From: Alteromonas sp. CI.11.F.A3
GTDB lineage: Bacteria > Pseudomonadota > Gammaproteobacteria > Enterobacterales > Alteromonadaceae
Reading direction: 5' to 3'
Assembly: GCF_032925565.1 (NCBI RefSeq)
Contig: NZ_CP136708.1
Location: 2,232,001 to 2,296,000, forward strand
Length of the DNA stretch: 64,000 nt
Positions within the stretch are counted from its first letter, which is position 1. The number at the start of each line of letters is the position of its first letter. The position numbers were made by a program, and so were the translations under genes. This document shows, one piece after another, positions 1-9,704 of the stretch. The notes beneath the pieces were generated by a model. The model ran no database searches and was not told the origin of the DNA. It was given only the letters and a program-made list of their open reading frames with translations.

Positions 1-2091
1 TGTTTGAATGAACCAGATTGGCCCATGGTATTTATTAGTGACGCAGTCTGCGAAATTACCGGGTATCCCGCAGATGACTTTATTCTGCCAAACTCTAAAG
101 TTACTTTTGGTTCGCTATGCCACCCCGATGATGTACAGCGAATAACAGATGAAGTTGCTGATAATAAAATGTTCAGTATTGAGTATCGGATTATTACCAA
201 GTCTGGTGATGTCCGATGGGTTACAGAACATGGTGTTCATGTTTTCGATGAAAATGGTGACATTGCCTATTTAGACGGCTTTATTTCAGATATAACGGCG
301 CGTCGGGAAATGGAGGAGGAGCTCAAGACGGCAAAAAATATAGCCGAGCAAGCTGCAGCAGCTCGCACCAACTTCCTTGCCAATATGAGCCATGAAATAA
401 GAACACCAATGAATGCCATTATTGGGTTCAGTGATTTAATGCTTGCGGAAAAAATGCCGCCAGAACAGCATGGGCACCTTACCACGGTGAATCGTTCAGC
501 ACGTTCACTGCTGCATCTATTAAACGATATTCTTGATAGCGCTAAGTTAGATAAAGGCAAACTCGATTTAGATTATCGCGACTTCATCATTCGTGATGAA
601 GTTGATACGGTTGTCTCAACATTTTGGTTAGAGGCTAAACGCAAAAAAATTACCTTAGAAGTACAAGTGGGCAGCGAAGTCCGCGAGGCTTACAATGGGG
701 TTCCAGAACGTATCAGGCAAGTACTTAATAACTTAATTGGTAATGCGGTCAAGTTCACCGGCGATGGAAGTGTCGTGTTACAAGTCTCCAGCGATGGCTC
801 ATTTGTTTATTTTAAAGTAAAGGATTCGGGTATTGGCATGAATAGCGAACAGGTTAATCGAGTATTCGATGCTTTCGCTCAAGCTGATGCATCAATGAGC
901 AGAAAGTATGGCGGAACAGGGCTAGGTACAACCATATCGAAACAGCTTGTTGAGTTAATGGGCGGAAACATATGTGCGCAAAGTGAACTTGGTAAAGGCA
1001 GTACGTTTACCTTCCGGCTGCCATTAGTGCCCGCTATAGCGCCTAGGGCAGTGGAAGAAGGTAAGCCGGTTCAATTGCCTCCAATGCATATTCTTATTGT
1101 TGACGATATAGCTCAAAATATAGATTTGCTATCTTTATTACTTGTGCGTTCAGGGCATACCGTTGAAGTGGCGCGAGATGGAAAAGAAGCGCTAGAAAAA
1201 ATGAAGTTGCCTGGTATTGAGTTGGTATTGATGGATTTACAAATGCCGGTGTTAGATGGCCTTGAAGCATCTGTGCAAAGACGAAAATACGAAGCGCTTA
1301 ATAATTTGCCGTCACTGCCAATTATTGCATTAACCGCCAGTGTACTAGTTCAGGATAGACATGCCGCAACTGATGCGGGTATGGACGGATTTGCCAATAA
1401 GCCTATTGATTACCCGGTGCTTACCCGAGAAATGGCGCGAGTGCTGGGCAAGGAAATTGATGAGTCAGCAACACTCATCGTTAATGACGACAAAGCAGAG
1501 CAACCAAAATCAAGTAAAGTGGTAGACGTCAATCGGGCAATTATGCTTTGGGGCGATGCGCAAACTCACCACAATGAAGTGGCGCGATTTACCCGCGAAA
1601 ACGAAAGTAAAATAGCGCAAATAACGACAGCGATTTTAGATAATGATGCTCCTAAAACAGCCTCACTGGCTCACGGGATAAAAGGCGTTGCTGGAAACCT
1701 ATGTTTAAACCCTCTGATGTCTGTTTGCCGTGACATAGAGAAAAATGCACATGCTGGCGAATTAGATATTTCCTCAGTACAGCTACTTAAAAAGTCATTT
1801 AATGAAGTGATTACGTGGTTGCAAGGCACCACTGAGACAGAAGCGGTGCAGGTTAAGCAAGACGTCGACTATGCTGTGTTGTTAGCACACCTCACTAAAT
1901 TGAAACGTAGTGTCGAGCAAAACATGCTTGATGAAAGTGAATTACAAGAAGTAAAGACGCTTGCTAGCGGCGAATACAAAGAAGTCATAGCCTCCATTAT
2001 CATGGATGTTGATGATTTTGAGTTCGAACGTGCCGAAGCGCAGCTCGTTGAGCTTATTGATACTTTGGCCAGAGAGATTGAAACGCAATAA
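1..2091 (+). CDS. Hybrid sensor histidine kinase (PAS-HisKA-HATPase-REC-Hpt), 5' end cut by window
   Basis: Partial gene: the frame is open to the first base, so the N terminus lies upstream; residues are counted from the TTG at 4. A PAS fold with its PAC tail covers about residues 10-100. The dimerisation/phosphoacceptor helix carries the H-box MSHEIRTPMN with His130. The ATPase domain shows the N-box around 242-250, DSGIGM and GGTGLG. A receiver domain follows with an acidic DD pair near 367 and phosphoacceptor Asp411 (LMDLQMP). A C-terminal Hpt domain has AHGIKGVAGN with His557. This is a complete His-Asp-His phosphorelay on one chain. Its stop overlaps by one base the start of an HD-GYP response regulator, so the two are translationally coupled and that regulator is the obvious phosphorelay target. 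The signal is unknown because the N-terminal sensory part is missing. Confidence 0.93.
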   Translation, partial: CLNEPDWPMVFISDAVCEITGYPADDFILPNSKVTFGSLCHPDDVQRITDEVADNKMFSIEYRIITKSGDVRWVTEHGVHVFDENGDIAYLDGFISDITARREMEEELKTAKNIAEQAAAARTNFLANMSHEIRTPMNAIIGFSDLMLAEKMPPEQHGHLTTVNRSARSLLHLLNDILDSAKLDKGKLDLDYRDFIIRDEVDTVVSTFWLEAKRKKITLEVQVGSEVREAYNGVPERIRQVLNNLIGNAVKFTGDGSVVLQVSSDGSFVYFKVKDSGIGMNSEQVNRVFDAFAQADASMSRKYGGTGLGTTISKQLVELMGGNICAQSELGKGSTFTFRLPLVPAIAPRAVEEGKPVQLPPMHILIVDDIAQNIDLLSLLLVRSGHTVEVARDGKEALEKMKLPGIELVLMDLQMPVLDGLEASVQRRKYEALNNLPSLPIIALTASVLVQDRHAATDAGMDGFANKPIDYPVLTREMARVLGKEIDESATLIVNDDKAEQPKSSKVVDVNRAIMLWGDAQTHHNEVARFTRENESKIAQITTAILDNDAPKTASLAHGIKGVAGNLCLNPLMSVCRDIEKNAHAGELDISSVQLLKKSFNEVITWLQGTTETEAVQVKQDVDYAVLLAHLTKLKRSVEQNMLDESELQEVKTLASGEYKEVIASIIMDVDDFEFERAEAQLVELIDTLAREIETQ

Positions 2092-3086
2092 TGTTAAGAC
2101 AAATTGAGAAGCCTACTTTATTACTCGTTGACGACGAGCCAGTAAATTTAAGAGTCTTGAAGCAGTTGTTAGCTGTGGACTACCAACTCATTTTTGCTAA
2201 AAATGGTGAAGAGGCCATAAGAATAACGACGGAACGTCAACCACAGCTTATTTTGCTAGATATCATGATGCCTGGGCTGACCGGCTTCGAAGTCTGCAGA
2301 ATATTAAAAGGCCGAGAAGATACACGCCACATTCCTGTTATATTCGTTACCGCATTAAATGATGAGCATGATGAAGCAGAAGGTTTCGAGGCTGGTGCAG
2401 TAGATTATATTACTAAACCCATCTCACCACCGGTGGTAAAAGCCAGAGTAAAAACCCACTTGTCGTTAGTGCAGTCTGATGAACTAATGCGTACTCGATT
2501 GCAAGTGGTTCAGCGCTTAGGGCGCGCAGCGGAGTACAAAGATAACGAAACTGGCATGCACGTATTGCGTATGAGTCATTACTCAAAAGAGTTGGCGCTA
2601 GCATACGGGTTTAGCGATGAACAAGCTGAAATATTGCTCCACGCAGCGCCTATGCACGATATTGGTAAAATCGGCATTTCTGATAGCATCATGTTGAAGC
2701 CAGGTAAACTGACAGACGAAGAGTTTGCAATTATGAAAACTCACCCTGAAATTGGTGCAGAAATTTTAGGTGAATGCGATTCTGCGCTGTTGGTAATTGC
2801 AAAGTCGGTGTCACTAACCCACCATGAAAAATGGGATGGCACTGGATACCCCAACGGGCTAGCGGGAGAAGATATTCCTATTGAGGGGAGAATTTGTGCT
2901 GTAGCAGATGTATTCGATGCGCTTACCAGCAAACGGCCTTATAAAGAGCCGTGGAGCGTAGATAAAACATTAGCCTTTATGGAAAGTCAGAAGGGAAAGC
3001 ATTTCGATCCGGCGCTAATTGATTTGTTAATGGCAAAATTACCTCAGATATTAGAAATAAAAGAAAAGTGGAAAGACGAAGACTAG
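2091..3086 (+). CDS. Two-component response regulator with HD-GYP domain
   Basis: 331 residues. The N-terminal receiver has the DDE acid pocket (LLVDDEP, residues 11-17), phosphoacceptor Asp57 (LLDIMMP) and the conserved Lys in YITKPIS. After a short helix comes an HD-GYP domain with the HD pair in APMHDIGKIG and the HHEKWDGTGYP signature. HD-GYP proteins of the RpfG class hydrolyse c-di-GMP, and all signature residues visible here are intact, so an active phosphodiesterase is likely. The ATG overlaps the stop of the upstream hybrid kinase by one base, giving a kinase-to-phosphodiesterase output module. No obvious terminator follows; about 60 bases later the promoter of the rimP leader begins. 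Confidence 0.93.
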   Translation: MLRQIEKPTLLLVDDEPVNLRVLKQLLAVDYQLIFAKNGEEAIRITTERQPQLILLDIMMPGLTGFEVCRILKGREDTRHIPVIFVTALNDEHDEAEGFEAGAVDYITKPISPPVVKARVKTHLSLVQSDELMRTRLQVVQRLGRAAEYKDNETGMHVLRMSHYSKELALAYGFSDEQAEILLHAAPMHDIGKIGISDSIMLKPGKLTDEEFAIMKTHPEIGAEILGECDSALLVIAKSVSLTHHEKWDGTGYPNGLAGEDIPIEGRICAVADVFDALTSKRPYKEPWSVDKTLAFMESQKGKHFDPALIDLLMAKLPQILEIKEKWKDED

Positions 3087-3146
3087 TCAAAGACTAATAG
3101 AGCCTGTGCTATGAAGCATGGGCTAACAACTAATAGTCGAGTGCTG

Positions 3147-3175
3147 TTGCTTAATGTGGCGCCAATCAGTATAAT
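3147..3175 (+). promoter_or_regulatory. Sigma-70 promoter of the rimP-nusA-infB operon
   Basis: TTGCTT at 3147-3152 and a perfect TATAAT at 3170-3175 with a 17-base spacer. It sits downstream of the HD-GYP gene and about 255 bases before rimP, so the transcript would start near 3182 with a long leader. Confidence 0.75.
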
Positions 3176-3320
3176 GCGCTCATTAAGTGATGGTAGCGGG
3201 CTCCCTCAGTGTTCAGGAAAGTAACGCTTCCATTCTCAGCAAACTATCACCTACCGGTGTTTTTTACCCATGTGTTTGCATTTGTCTTTTCGACAGATAT
3301 GGGTTCAGAATTTTAATAAA

Positions 3321-3345
3321 AGCCCCGCTAGTCCGGGGCTTTTTG
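3321..3345 (+). terminator. Rho-independent terminator inside the rimP leader
   Basis: Perfect stem AGCCCCG/CGGGGCT with the loop CTAGTC, followed by a T run. It stands about 90 bases before rimP on the same strand, so it must be read through or regulated for the operon to be expressed. Confidence 0.8.
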
Positions 3346-3393
3346 TTGTATTAGACCCTGGAGTCAGCCTAGCTGAGCTAGGTGATGACAGGT

Positions 3394-3412
3394 GGGCTTA
3401 AGGCCCTTTTTT
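3394..3412 (+). terminator. Second terminator-like hairpin directly before rimP
   Basis: GGGC-TTAAG-GCCC followed by six T, ending only a few bases before the rimP ribosome-binding site (GGAGG at 3420-3424). The stem is short, so it may act as a weak attenuator rather than a strong stop. Confidence 0.5.
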
Positions 3413-3430
3413 CGTTTTTGGAGGTTTGCA

Positions 3431-3889
3431 TTGGCAAAACTTGAAGAGAAACTAACCGAAATGCTTAACCCAGGCGTAGAAGCTTTGGGGTTTGAATTGG
3501 TTGGGATCGAATTTGTACGAGCGGGGAAACATTCAATTCTTCGCGTTTTTATTGATCATGAAAACGGTATCTCCGTAGATAATTGTGCAGATGTAAGTCA
3601 TCAAGTGAGTGCGATATTGGATGTTGAAGATCCAATTAGCACAGAGTACAACCTAGAAGTATCTTCACCAGGTATGGATAGACCGCTTTTCAAAGAGAAG
3701 CATTATGTTGATTCAGTAGGTGAAGTGGTTCAGGTTCGTTTATCTATGCCGATGGACGACAGACGTAACTTTAAAGGCAAAGTATTGGCTTGCGACAATG
3801 GCGTAGTCAGTATTGAAGTGGATGGCCAGCAGTTCCAGTTAGCTGTGGCGAATATCGAAAAAGGTAACGTTGTTCCCACATTCGAATAA
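3431..3889 (+). CDS. rimP: Ribosome maturation factor RimP
   Basis: 152 residues from a TTG start at 3431, chosen because GGAGG lies seven bases upstream, the product then begins (M)AKLEEKLTEML like known RimP proteins, and the length matches the family (about 150). E. coli rimP also starts with TTG. RimP acts in 30S subunit assembly. The N-terminal alpha/beta domain contains the motif VSSPGMDRPL, typical of RimP, and the C-terminal part has the SH3-like fold. It is the first gene of rimP-nusA-infB and lies 45 bases before nusA. A longer reading from 3392 would add 13 residues across the terminator hairpin and is unlikely. Confidence 0.95.
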   Translation: MAKLEEKLTEMLNPGVEALGFELVGIEFVRAGKHSILRVFIDHENGISVDNCADVSHQVSAILDVEDPISTEYNLEVSSPGMDRPLFKEKHYVDSVGEVVQVRLSMPMDDRRNFKGKVLACDNGVVSIEVDGQQFQLAVANIEKGNVVPTFE

Positions 3890-3934
3890 CGGAACAGCAA
3901 TGCTTTCATCGACGAAAGCTTGAGTGAGGCTAAA

Positions 3935-5428
3935 ATGAATAAAGAAATTTTGTTAGTGGCGGAAGCCGTTTCAAATGAAAAACAAGTGCCTAGAGAGAAG
4001 ATTTTTGAAGCGCTGGAATTTGCAATAGCCAGTGCCACCAAAAAGAAAAATGAAGGCGATATTGAAGTACGAGTAAGTATCGACAGAACCTCTGGCGACT
4101 TCGACACATTCCGTCGTTGGTTAATTATTCCTGATGATCAGGAACAAGAGAACCCGTTTGCAGAAATCACCCTTTCTGCTGCACAAGTAGAAGAGCCTGA
4201 GCTTCAATTAGGCGATTATGTGGAAGATCAGATTGAATCTATCAAATTTGACCGCATAACTACGCAGACCGCGAAACAAGTTATCGTACAAAAAGTACGT
4301 GAAGCTGAACGCGCGCAAATGATTGCAGAATACGAAGATAAAGTCGGCGAGTTGGTAACCGGTACGGTTAAGAAAGTAAACCGCGACAACATTATCATCG
4401 ATTTAGGTAATAACGCCGAGGGTGTTATCTACCGTGACGATATGCTTCCTCGTGAAACGTTCAGACCAGGAGACCGTGTTCGCGGCTTACTTTATGTAAT
4501 TCGCCCTGAAGCACGTGGTGCTCAATTGTTTATCAGCCGTACTCATCCTGACATGCTTGTAGAGCTATTCAGACTTGAAGTACCAGAAATTGCTGAAGAA
4601 ACACTAGAAATTAAAGCGGCGGCTCGTGATCCGGGTTCGCGTGCAAAAATTGCCGTTAAAACTAACGACAAACGCTTAGACCCAGTTGGTGCGTGTGTAG
4701 GTATGCGTGGTTCACGCGTACAAGCAGTATCGGGCGAATTGGGTGGTGAGCGTGTTGATATCGTATTGTGGGATGAAAACTCTGCACAGTTTGTTATTAA
4801 CGCCATGGCCCCTGCAGAAGTTGCCTCTATTGTTGTGGACGAAGACAGTCACATGATGGATGTAGCTGTAGAAGCTGACAACCTTGCTCAGGCAATCGGT
4901 CGTAGCGGTCAAAATGTTCGTCTTGCTAGCCAGTTAACTGGTTGGGAACTGAACGTGATGACAGTAGAAGATCTGAACAAGAAACATGAAGAAGAAAACG
5001 CGAAGGTGTTGAATATCTTTACCGCTGGCTTAGATGTAGACGAAGAGTTTGCTGCTATGTTAGTTGATGAAGGGTTCACCACGTTGGAAGAAGTGGCATA
5101 CGTGCCAGCAAGCGAGCTTCTTGCCATTGACGGACTTGATGAAGATACCGTTGAAGAATTGCGTAATCGTGCACGTGCATTCCTTACGACCCGTGCATTA
5201 GCAAACGAAGAATCGCTTGAAGGCGCAGAGCCTACCGAAGCCTTACTAGGCCTTGAAGGAATGAGTAAGCACGTGGCCTATGTGTTGGCCAGCCGCGGCA
5301 TTACCGACCTTGAAGAACTGGCCGAGCAAGGCACAGATGAAATTAGTGATATTGATGAACTAGACGAAGCTACTGCGGGTGCGCTGATTATGGCAGCACG
5401 TAATATCGTTTGGTTCAATGAAGAGTAA
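3935..5428 (+). CDS. nusA: Transcription termination/antitermination factor NusA
   Basis: 497 residues from ATG 3935 (GAGG just upstream; product starts [16 protein letters not shown] like E. coli NusA, 495 residues). The N-terminal RNA-polymerase-binding domain (about 1-125) contains [10 protein letters not shown]. It is followed by an S1 domain ([15 protein letters not shown]), two KH domains including [23 protein letters not shown] and [13 protein letters not shown], and two acidic C-terminal repeats as in gammaproteobacteria. NusA binds the elongation complex to control pausing, termination and antitermination, including rRNA antitermination. The gene lies in the conserved rimP-nusA-infB order, and the terminator-rich leader upstream fits NusA autoregulation as known in E. 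coli. Confidence 0.97.
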   Translation: MNKEILLVAEAVSNEKQVPREKIFEALEFAIASATKKKNEGDIEVRVSIDRTSGDFDTFRRWLIIPDDQEQENPFAEITLSAAQVEEPELQLGDYVEDQIESIKFDRITTQTAKQVIVQKVREAERAQMIAEYEDKVGELVTGTVKKVNRDNIIIDLGNNAEGVIYRDDMLPRETFRPGDRVRGLLYVIRPEARGAQLFISRTHPDMLVELFRLEVPEIAEETLEIKAAARDPGSRAKIAVKTNDKRLDPVGACVGMRGSRVQAVSGELGGERVDIVLWDENSAQFVINAMAPAEVASIVVDEDSHMMDVAVEADNLAQAIGRSGQNVRLASQLTGWELNVMTVEDLNKKHEEENAKVLNIFTAGLDVDEEFAAMLVDEGFTTLEEVAYVPASELLAIDGLDEDTVEELRNRARAFLTTRALANEESLEGAEPTEALLGLEGMSKHVAYVLASRGITDLEELAEQGTDEISDIDELDEATAGALIMAARNIVWFNEE

Positions 5429-5453
5429 AGGTCAACAGGGGGAATAATACGTA

Positions 5454-8060
5454 ATGGCAGATGTATCTATTGAAAAGCTCGCCAGCGACATTGGTACGAC
5501 CGTTGACCGATTGGTTGGCCAGTTTAAAGACGCGGGTATTACAAAGAATGCCGGCGCTCAGGTTACTGAAGAAGAGAAAAAGAAACTGTTGGATCATTTA
5601 AGTAAGCAACACGGCAGCGCATCCGAACCACAGCGCATGACACTTAAACGCAAGACAACCAGTACTATTAGCGTAGGCAAGTCTAAAGAAGTTAAAGTAG
5701 AAGTACGTAAAAAGCGTACATACGTTAAGCGTACTGATGCTGAAGAGCAGCAGCGTTTAGCAGAAGAAGAAGCGAAGTTAGCTGAAGAAGCACGTTTGAA
5801 GCGTGAAGCAGAAGAAAAAGCTGCTGCTGAAGCAAAACAAGCTGCTGAAGAAAAAGCGCGTAAAGCGGAAGAGTCAAGAAAAGCTGCTGAGGAAGAACGT
5901 GCACGTCGCGTTGAGCAAGCTAAGAAAGACGCTGAAGCACGCAAGAAAGACGAGCCTGAAATGTCGGCTGAAGAAAAAGCTGCTCAAGAAGCTGCTCGTC
6001 AGGAAGAAGAACGTCTTCGTAAAGCGCAAGAAGAAGAAGCGCAGAAGAAGCTTGAAGAAGATGCTAAGAAAGCGGCTGATGAAGCACGTAAACTAGCAGA
6101 AGAAAACGAGCGTCGTTGGAAAGAAGAAGCGGAAGCTCGTAAGAAAGCAGAAGCCGAAGAAGTTCACTTACATTCAAACCGTTATGCTCAAGAAGCAGAA
6201 GACGAGCAAGACGCCCAAGTTGAGCGTTCTTCACGTCGTCGCAGAAAGTCTAAGCGTAATGCGGGCGAGCACTTGAAGCAAGGCTTCAACAAGCCAGCTC
6301 AACCAGTAGAGCGTATCGTTAAGCTTGGTGAAACTATCACGGTTGGCGAACTTGCTAGCAAGTTAGCCATCAAGTCGAATGAAGTTATCAAAACCATGAT
6401 GAAAATGGGTGAGATGGCGACAATTAACCAAGTTCTTGACCAAGATACAGCAGTACTTGTTGTTGAAGAAATGGGTCATAAATTTGAGTTGGTTAACGAC
6501 AACGCGCTTGAAGAAGAATTGTTAGCTGATGATGGTACAGGCGGTGATAAAACATCACGTGCACCTGTTGTTACTATCATGGGTCACGTTGACCACGGTA
6601 AGACATCACTACTTGATTACATTCGTCGCGCGAAAGTGGCAGATGGTGAAGCGGGTGGTATTACTCAGCATATCGGTGCTTATAAAGTACAAACAGATAA
6701 CGGTGAAATTACGTTCCTAGATACTCCTGGACACGCTGCGTTTACTGCAATGCGTGCACGTGGAGCAACGGCAACTGATATCGTAATCTTGGTTGTTGCG
6801 GCAGACGATGGCGTAATGCCACAAACAAAAGAAGCGGTTCAACATGCTCGTGCAGCTGGTGTACCGTTAATCATTGCCGTGAACAAGATGGATAAAGAGT
6901 CAGCCGATCCAGATCGTGTTAAAACTGAGCTTTCTCAACTGGAAGTTATTTCAGAAGAGTGGGGCGGTGAGCACCAGTTCTGTAACGTTTCTGCTAAAAC
7001 CGGTATGGGCGTTGATGGTCTTCTAGAAGCCATTAACCTTCAAGCTGAGTTGTTGGATTTACAAGCGGTAGCGAAAGGCCCAGGTCGCGGTATCGTTATT
7101 GAATCTCGTCTTGATAAAGGTCGTGGCCCAGTGGCTTCAGTACTTATTCAAGAAGGTGAGCTGAAAGCGGGCGATATCCTACTGTGTGGCGAAGAGTACG
7201 GACGTGTTCGTGCAATGCGCGACGAGCATGGTCAAGAGCTTAAGCTAGCGGGTCCATCTACTCCTGTTGAAGTACTAGGTTTATCTGGTGTTCCAGTAGC
7301 CGGTGAAGATGCTGCAGTGGTTAAAGATGAGCGTAAAGCACGTGAAGTAGCGGCTAAGCGTCATCAGAAGAAGCGTGAGCTTAAACTAGCTCGTCAGCAA
7401 AAAGCTAAGCTTGAAAACATGTTTGCGAACATGGAAGCCGGTGACGTTAGCGAGCTTAACATTGTACTTAAAGCTGATGTACAAGGTTCTGTTGAAGCAA
7501 TTGCTGAGTCGTTGATTAAACTTTCAACGGCAGAAGTGAAAGTGAACATTGTAGGTAGCGGCGTAGGTGGAATCACTGAAACTGATGCAACATTGGCAGC
7601 AGCGTCTGGCGCTATCGTACTAGGCTTTAACGTTCGTGCCGATGCAACTGCACGTCGCGTGTTAGAAGCTGAAGAAATTGATTTACGTTACTACAGCGTT
7701 ATCTATAGCCTAATTGACGAAGTGAAAGCAGCAATGAGCGGTATGCTTGCGCCAGAATTCAGACAAGAAATTATTGGTCTGGCTGAAGTGCGTGATGTAT
7801 TTAAATCGCCTAAGCTTGGTGCTATCGCTGGTTGTATGGTTACAGAAGGTGTGGTTAAGCGTAGCAATCCAATCCGTGTACTTCGTGAAAACGTAGTAAT
7901 CTATGAAGGTGAACTAGAATCTCTACGTCGCTTCAAAGATGACGTACAAGACGTACGTAACGGTATGGAATGTGGTATCGGCGTTAAGAACTACAACGAC
8001 GTAAAAGTTGGAGACCAAATCGAAGTCTTCGAAATCGTTGAAGTTAAACGCGAAATCTAA
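5454..8060 (+). CDS. infB: Translation initiation factor IF-2
   Basis: 868 residues (E. coli 890). The N-terminal IF2 domain ([14 protein letters not shown]) is followed by a long Lys/Glu/Ala-rich linker at about 90-260, a second IF2 N domain, then the GTPase domain with G1 [10 protein letters not shown]3 DTPGH and G4 NKMD, and domains II-IV ending in the initiator-tRNA-binding region. IF-2 delivers fMet-tRNA to the 30S subunit and promotes subunit joining. The start ATG lies 25 bases after nusA behind a purine-rich GGGGGA. The repetitive linker gives open reading frames in other frames that are not genes. A strong terminator follows at 8089. Confidence 0.98.
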   Translation: MADVSIEKLASDIGTTVDRLVGQFKDAGITKNAGAQVTEEEKKKLLDHLSKQHGSASEPQRMTLKRKTTSTISVGKSKEVKVEVRKKRTYVKRTDAEEQQRLAEEEAKLAEEARLKREAEEKAAAEAKQAAEEKARKAEESRKAAEEERARRVEQAKKDAEARKKDEPEMSAEEKAAQEAARQEEERLRKAQEEEAQKKLEEDAKKAADEARKLAEENERRWKEEAEARKKAEAEEVHLHSNRYAQEAEDEQDAQVERSSRRRRKSKRNAGEHLKQGFNKPAQPVERIVKLGETITVGELASKLAIKSNEVIKTMMKMGEMATINQVLDQDTAVLVVEEMGHKFELVNDNALEEELLADDGTGGDKTSRAPVVTIMGHVDHGKTSLLDYIRRAKVADGEAGGITQHIGAYKVQTDNGEITFLDTPGHAAFTAMRARGATATDIVILVVAADDGVMPQTKEAVQHARAAGVPLIIAVNKMDKESADPDRVKTELSQLEVISEEWGGEHQFCNVSAKTGMGVDGLLEAINLQAELLDLQAVAKGPGRGIVIESRLDKGRGPVASVLIQEGELKAGDILLCGEEYGRVRAMRDEHGQELKLAGPSTPVEVLGLSGVPVAGEDAAVVKDERKAREVAAKRHQKKRELKLARQQKAKLENMFANMEAGDVSELNIVLKADVQGSVEAIAESLIKLSTAEVKVNIVGSGVGGITETDATLAAASGAIVLGFNVRADATARRVLEAEEIDLRYYSVIYSLIDEVKAAMSGMLAPEFRQEIIGLAEVRDVFKSPKLGAIAGCMVTEGVVKRSNPIRVLRENVVIYEGELESLRRFKDDVQDVRNGMECGIGVKNYNDVKVGDQIEVFEIVEVKREI

Positions 8061-8088
8061 TTGCCTAACTAAATCAGTATAAATAAAG

Positions 8089-8111
8089 CGGGGGCACAAG
8101 CCCCCGTTTTT
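8089..8111 (+). terminator. Rho-independent terminator after infB
   Basis: Perfect stem CGGGGGC-ACAA-GCCCCCG followed by five T, 28 bases after the infB stop. It separates rimP-nusA-infB from rbfA-truB, which in E. coli are read together. Confidence 0.9.
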
Positions 8112-8145
8112 GTCTGTCACTTTTCTAAAAGAGAAGAGGTTGTTT

Positions 8146-8175
8146 ATGAGCTACGCTTTACAAGGCGAAGTTTAA
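8146..8175 (+). other. Possible nine-codon leader ORF before rbfA
   Basis: ATG at 8146 opens a nine-codon frame (MSYALQGEV) ending with TAA at 8173, preceded by a strong AGAAGAGG six bases upstream. It sits between the infB terminator and rbfA. It could be a regulatory upstream ORF or chance; nothing in the peptide suggests a stalling sequence. Confidence 0.25.
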
Positions 8176-8224
8176 TAACCAGAGTGACTGGCAACAATCG
8201 CTGATTTAAAGACAGGAGAAACTT

Positions 8225-8626
8225 ATGGCTCGTGAATTTTCACGTACCGACAGAGTGTCACAGCAAGTTCATAAAGAAGTGGCTAGCATTCTGCAAAATG
8301 AATACAAACACCGCGTAGGCGATATGCCGTTGATTACTGTGTCTGATGTAGATGTAACACGAGATTTAGCCCACGCTAAAATTTACGTAACTATCTATAA
8401 CAGCACAGAAGAAGAAGGCAAAAGACAAATAAAACAGCTGGCTGAGTTTCAGCCGTTTATTCGTAGTATTTTGGCTAAGCGTTTACGCATGCGCTCTGTG
8501 CCGCACCTGCACTTCTTTGAAGATAAATCAATTATCGAAGGTATGCGCATTTCCAACTTGGTATCGCAAACCGTTGCGGCAGATGACGCAAAACGAGATA
8601 CCGACGAGTCAGAAGAGAAGGAATAA
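8225..8626 (+). CDS. rbfA: 30S ribosome-binding factor RbfA
   Basis: 133 residues with AGGAG nine bases before the ATG. The single KH-like domain shows family features: the N-terminal RTDRVSQQVHKEVASIL, VSDVDVTRDLAHAKIYV and the C-terminal RMRSVPHLHFFED. RbfA binds the immature 30S subunit near 16S helix 1 and is needed for maturation and cold adaptation in E. coli. The stop is directly followed by the truB ATG, so the pair is an operon. The acidic tail (DESEEKE) is typical. Confidence 0.96.
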   Translation: MAREFSRTDRVSQQVHKEVASILQNEYKHRVGDMPLITVSDVDVTRDLAHAKIYVTIYNSTEEEGKRQIKQLAEFQPFIRSILAKRLRMRSVPHLHFFEDKSIIEGMRISNLVSQTVAADDAKRDTDESEEKE

Positions 8627-9601
8627 ATGGCAAGGCGTCGTAAAGGCCGTGATATTAACGGCATAGTATTGCTAGATAAGCCATTAGGCGGTTCTTCAAA
8701 CCAACTACTCCAGAAAGTACGCTGGTTGTTCAAGGCTTCAAAAGGTGGCCACACAGGCGCGTTAGACCCTCTCGCCAGCGGAATGTTACCTCTATGTTTA
8801 GGAGAAGCGACTAAATTTTCTCAGTTTTTGCTAGATGCTGAGAAAACTTATGAAGTTACCGCAACCTTAGGTATTCGTACTACTACCTCTGATGCAGATG
8901 GTGAAGTGGTTGAAGAAAAGCCGGTGACAGTAGACGAAGATACGGTACGAAACACGTGTTTGCAATTCCTAGGGAAGAGCAAGCAGGTACCTTCCATGTT
9001 TTCGGCGCTAAAACACCAAGGCAAGCCTCTTTATCACTATGCTCGTCAGGGTATAACGGTTGAGCGTGAAGCCAGAGATATAGAAATATTTGAACTTGAA
9101 GTCATGCGTATTGCGCTTCCTGAAGTGGATATGCGCGTTAAATGCAGTAAAGGCACTTATATCCGCTCGTTAGTAGACGATATTGGACAAATTCTTGAGT
9201 GTGGCGCTTACGTTACGCGCTTGCATCGTACTGAAGTGGCCGATTACCCAACGGATAAAATGGTCTCTCTTGATACGCTAATTGCTACTCAAGAAGCGCT
9301 TGCTGAGGGCGACTTTGCTGCACTTGATGCCTTTATGATACCTATGGATACCGCGGTCAGTAGACTTCCTTTAGTCTGCATTAATGATGCTGAAAAACAT
9401 CGTTTCGATAACGGTCAAAGTGTCAAAGGTACCTGTAGCGAAGCATTAGTAGTTGGCCAGCCTTACCGAGTTTACTTTGGTGAAAACGAACAAGGTTTGT
9501 TTTTAGGCGTAGGCGAAGGCGTTCAGGATCCCAAGGACCAAGCTGGCTCTAATGGCGATATTTTTGTGAATCCCAAAAGACGGGTTGTGTACAACCAATA
9601 A
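8627..9601 (+). CDS. truB: tRNA pseudouridine-55 synthase TruB
   Basis: 324 residues, ATG immediately after the rbfA stop. It makes pseudouridine 55 in the T loop of tRNAs. The opening [15 protein letters not shown], the catalytic motif [15 protein letters not shown] with Asp47 (Asp48 in E. coli), and [13 protein letters not shown] are all TruB signatures. The C-terminal extension at about 245-324 matches the TruB C-terminal and PUA-like region. The order rbfA-truB-rpsO is conserved in gammaproteobacteria. rpsO follows after about 100 bases with its own promoter. Confidence 0.97.
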   Translation: MARRRKGRDINGIVLLDKPLGGSSNQLLQKVRWLFKASKGGHTGALDPLASGMLPLCLGEATKFSQFLLDAEKTYEVTATLGIRTTTSDADGEVVEEKPVTVDEDTVRNTCLQFLGKSKQVPSMFSALKHQGKPLYHYARQGITVEREARDIEIFELEVMRIALPEVDMRVKCSKGTYIRSLVDDIGQILECGAYVTRLHRTEVADYPTDKMVSLDTLIATQEALAEGDFAALDAFMIPMDTAVSRLPLVCINDAEKHRFDNGQSVKGTCSEALVVGQPYRVYFGENEQGLFLGVGEGVQDPKDQAGSNGDIFVNPKRRVVYNQ

Positions 9602-9616
9602 AGTTTACACTTTCCC

Positions 9617-9644
9617 TTGCTAACTCGCGCGCTGTCATTATAAT
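9617..9644 (+). promoter_or_regulatory. Promoter of rpsO
   Basis: TTGCTA at 9617-9622 and perfect TATAAT at 9639-9644 with a 16-base spacer, about 60 bases before the rpsO ATG. Confidence 0.7.
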
Positions 9645-9658
9645 ACGCGCTTCATTCC

Positions 9659-9686
9659 GTCTGGCTGAATTAGTGATCGGCCGGAC
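9659..9686 (+). promoter_or_regulatory. Hairpin in the rpsO leader, possible S15 autoregulation site
   Basis: GTCTGGC at 9659-9665 pairs with GCCGGAC at 9680-9686 (seven pairs, one G-U), ending shortly before the AGGAG of rpsO. S15 represses its own mRNA in E. coli and other bacteria through differing leader structures. This stem is the only obvious candidate here; its role is inferred. Confidence 0.45.
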
Positions 9687-9704
9687 ATAATTTAGGAGAA
9701 TGTT

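Larger units (their letters stand above)
3182..3415 (+). ncRNA. Structured 5' leader of the rimP operon, likely attenuation element
   Basis: The 240-base untranslated leader between promoter and rimP is full of potential hairpins. A terminator-like element CACC-TACC-GGTG followed by six T lies at 3248-3265, and its left part can instead pair with GGTAG near 3193. A long stem ACCCAT/ATGGGT encloses TGTC/GACA at about 3266-3304. A perfect 7-bp terminator lies at 3321-3340, the stem CCTAGC/GCTAGG at 3368-3382, and a last GC hairpin with T run at 3394-3412. Conserved rimP leader RNAs have been described in proteobacteria; I infer, from position and layout only, that this is one. In E. coli this place holds the initiator tRNA gene metY; I see no tRNA cloverleaf here. 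Confidence 0.5.

Noticed and set aside
3182..3300. Possible metY initiator tRNA before rimP as in E. coli
   Set aside because: No acceptor stem, anticodon or T-loop motif could be placed; the region folds as simple hairpins.
5594..6096. Long open frames in both strands inside infB
   Set aside because: They come from the repetitive Lys/Glu/Ala linker of IF-2 read in other frames; Ser/Ala- or Lys-rich products without a ribosome-binding site.
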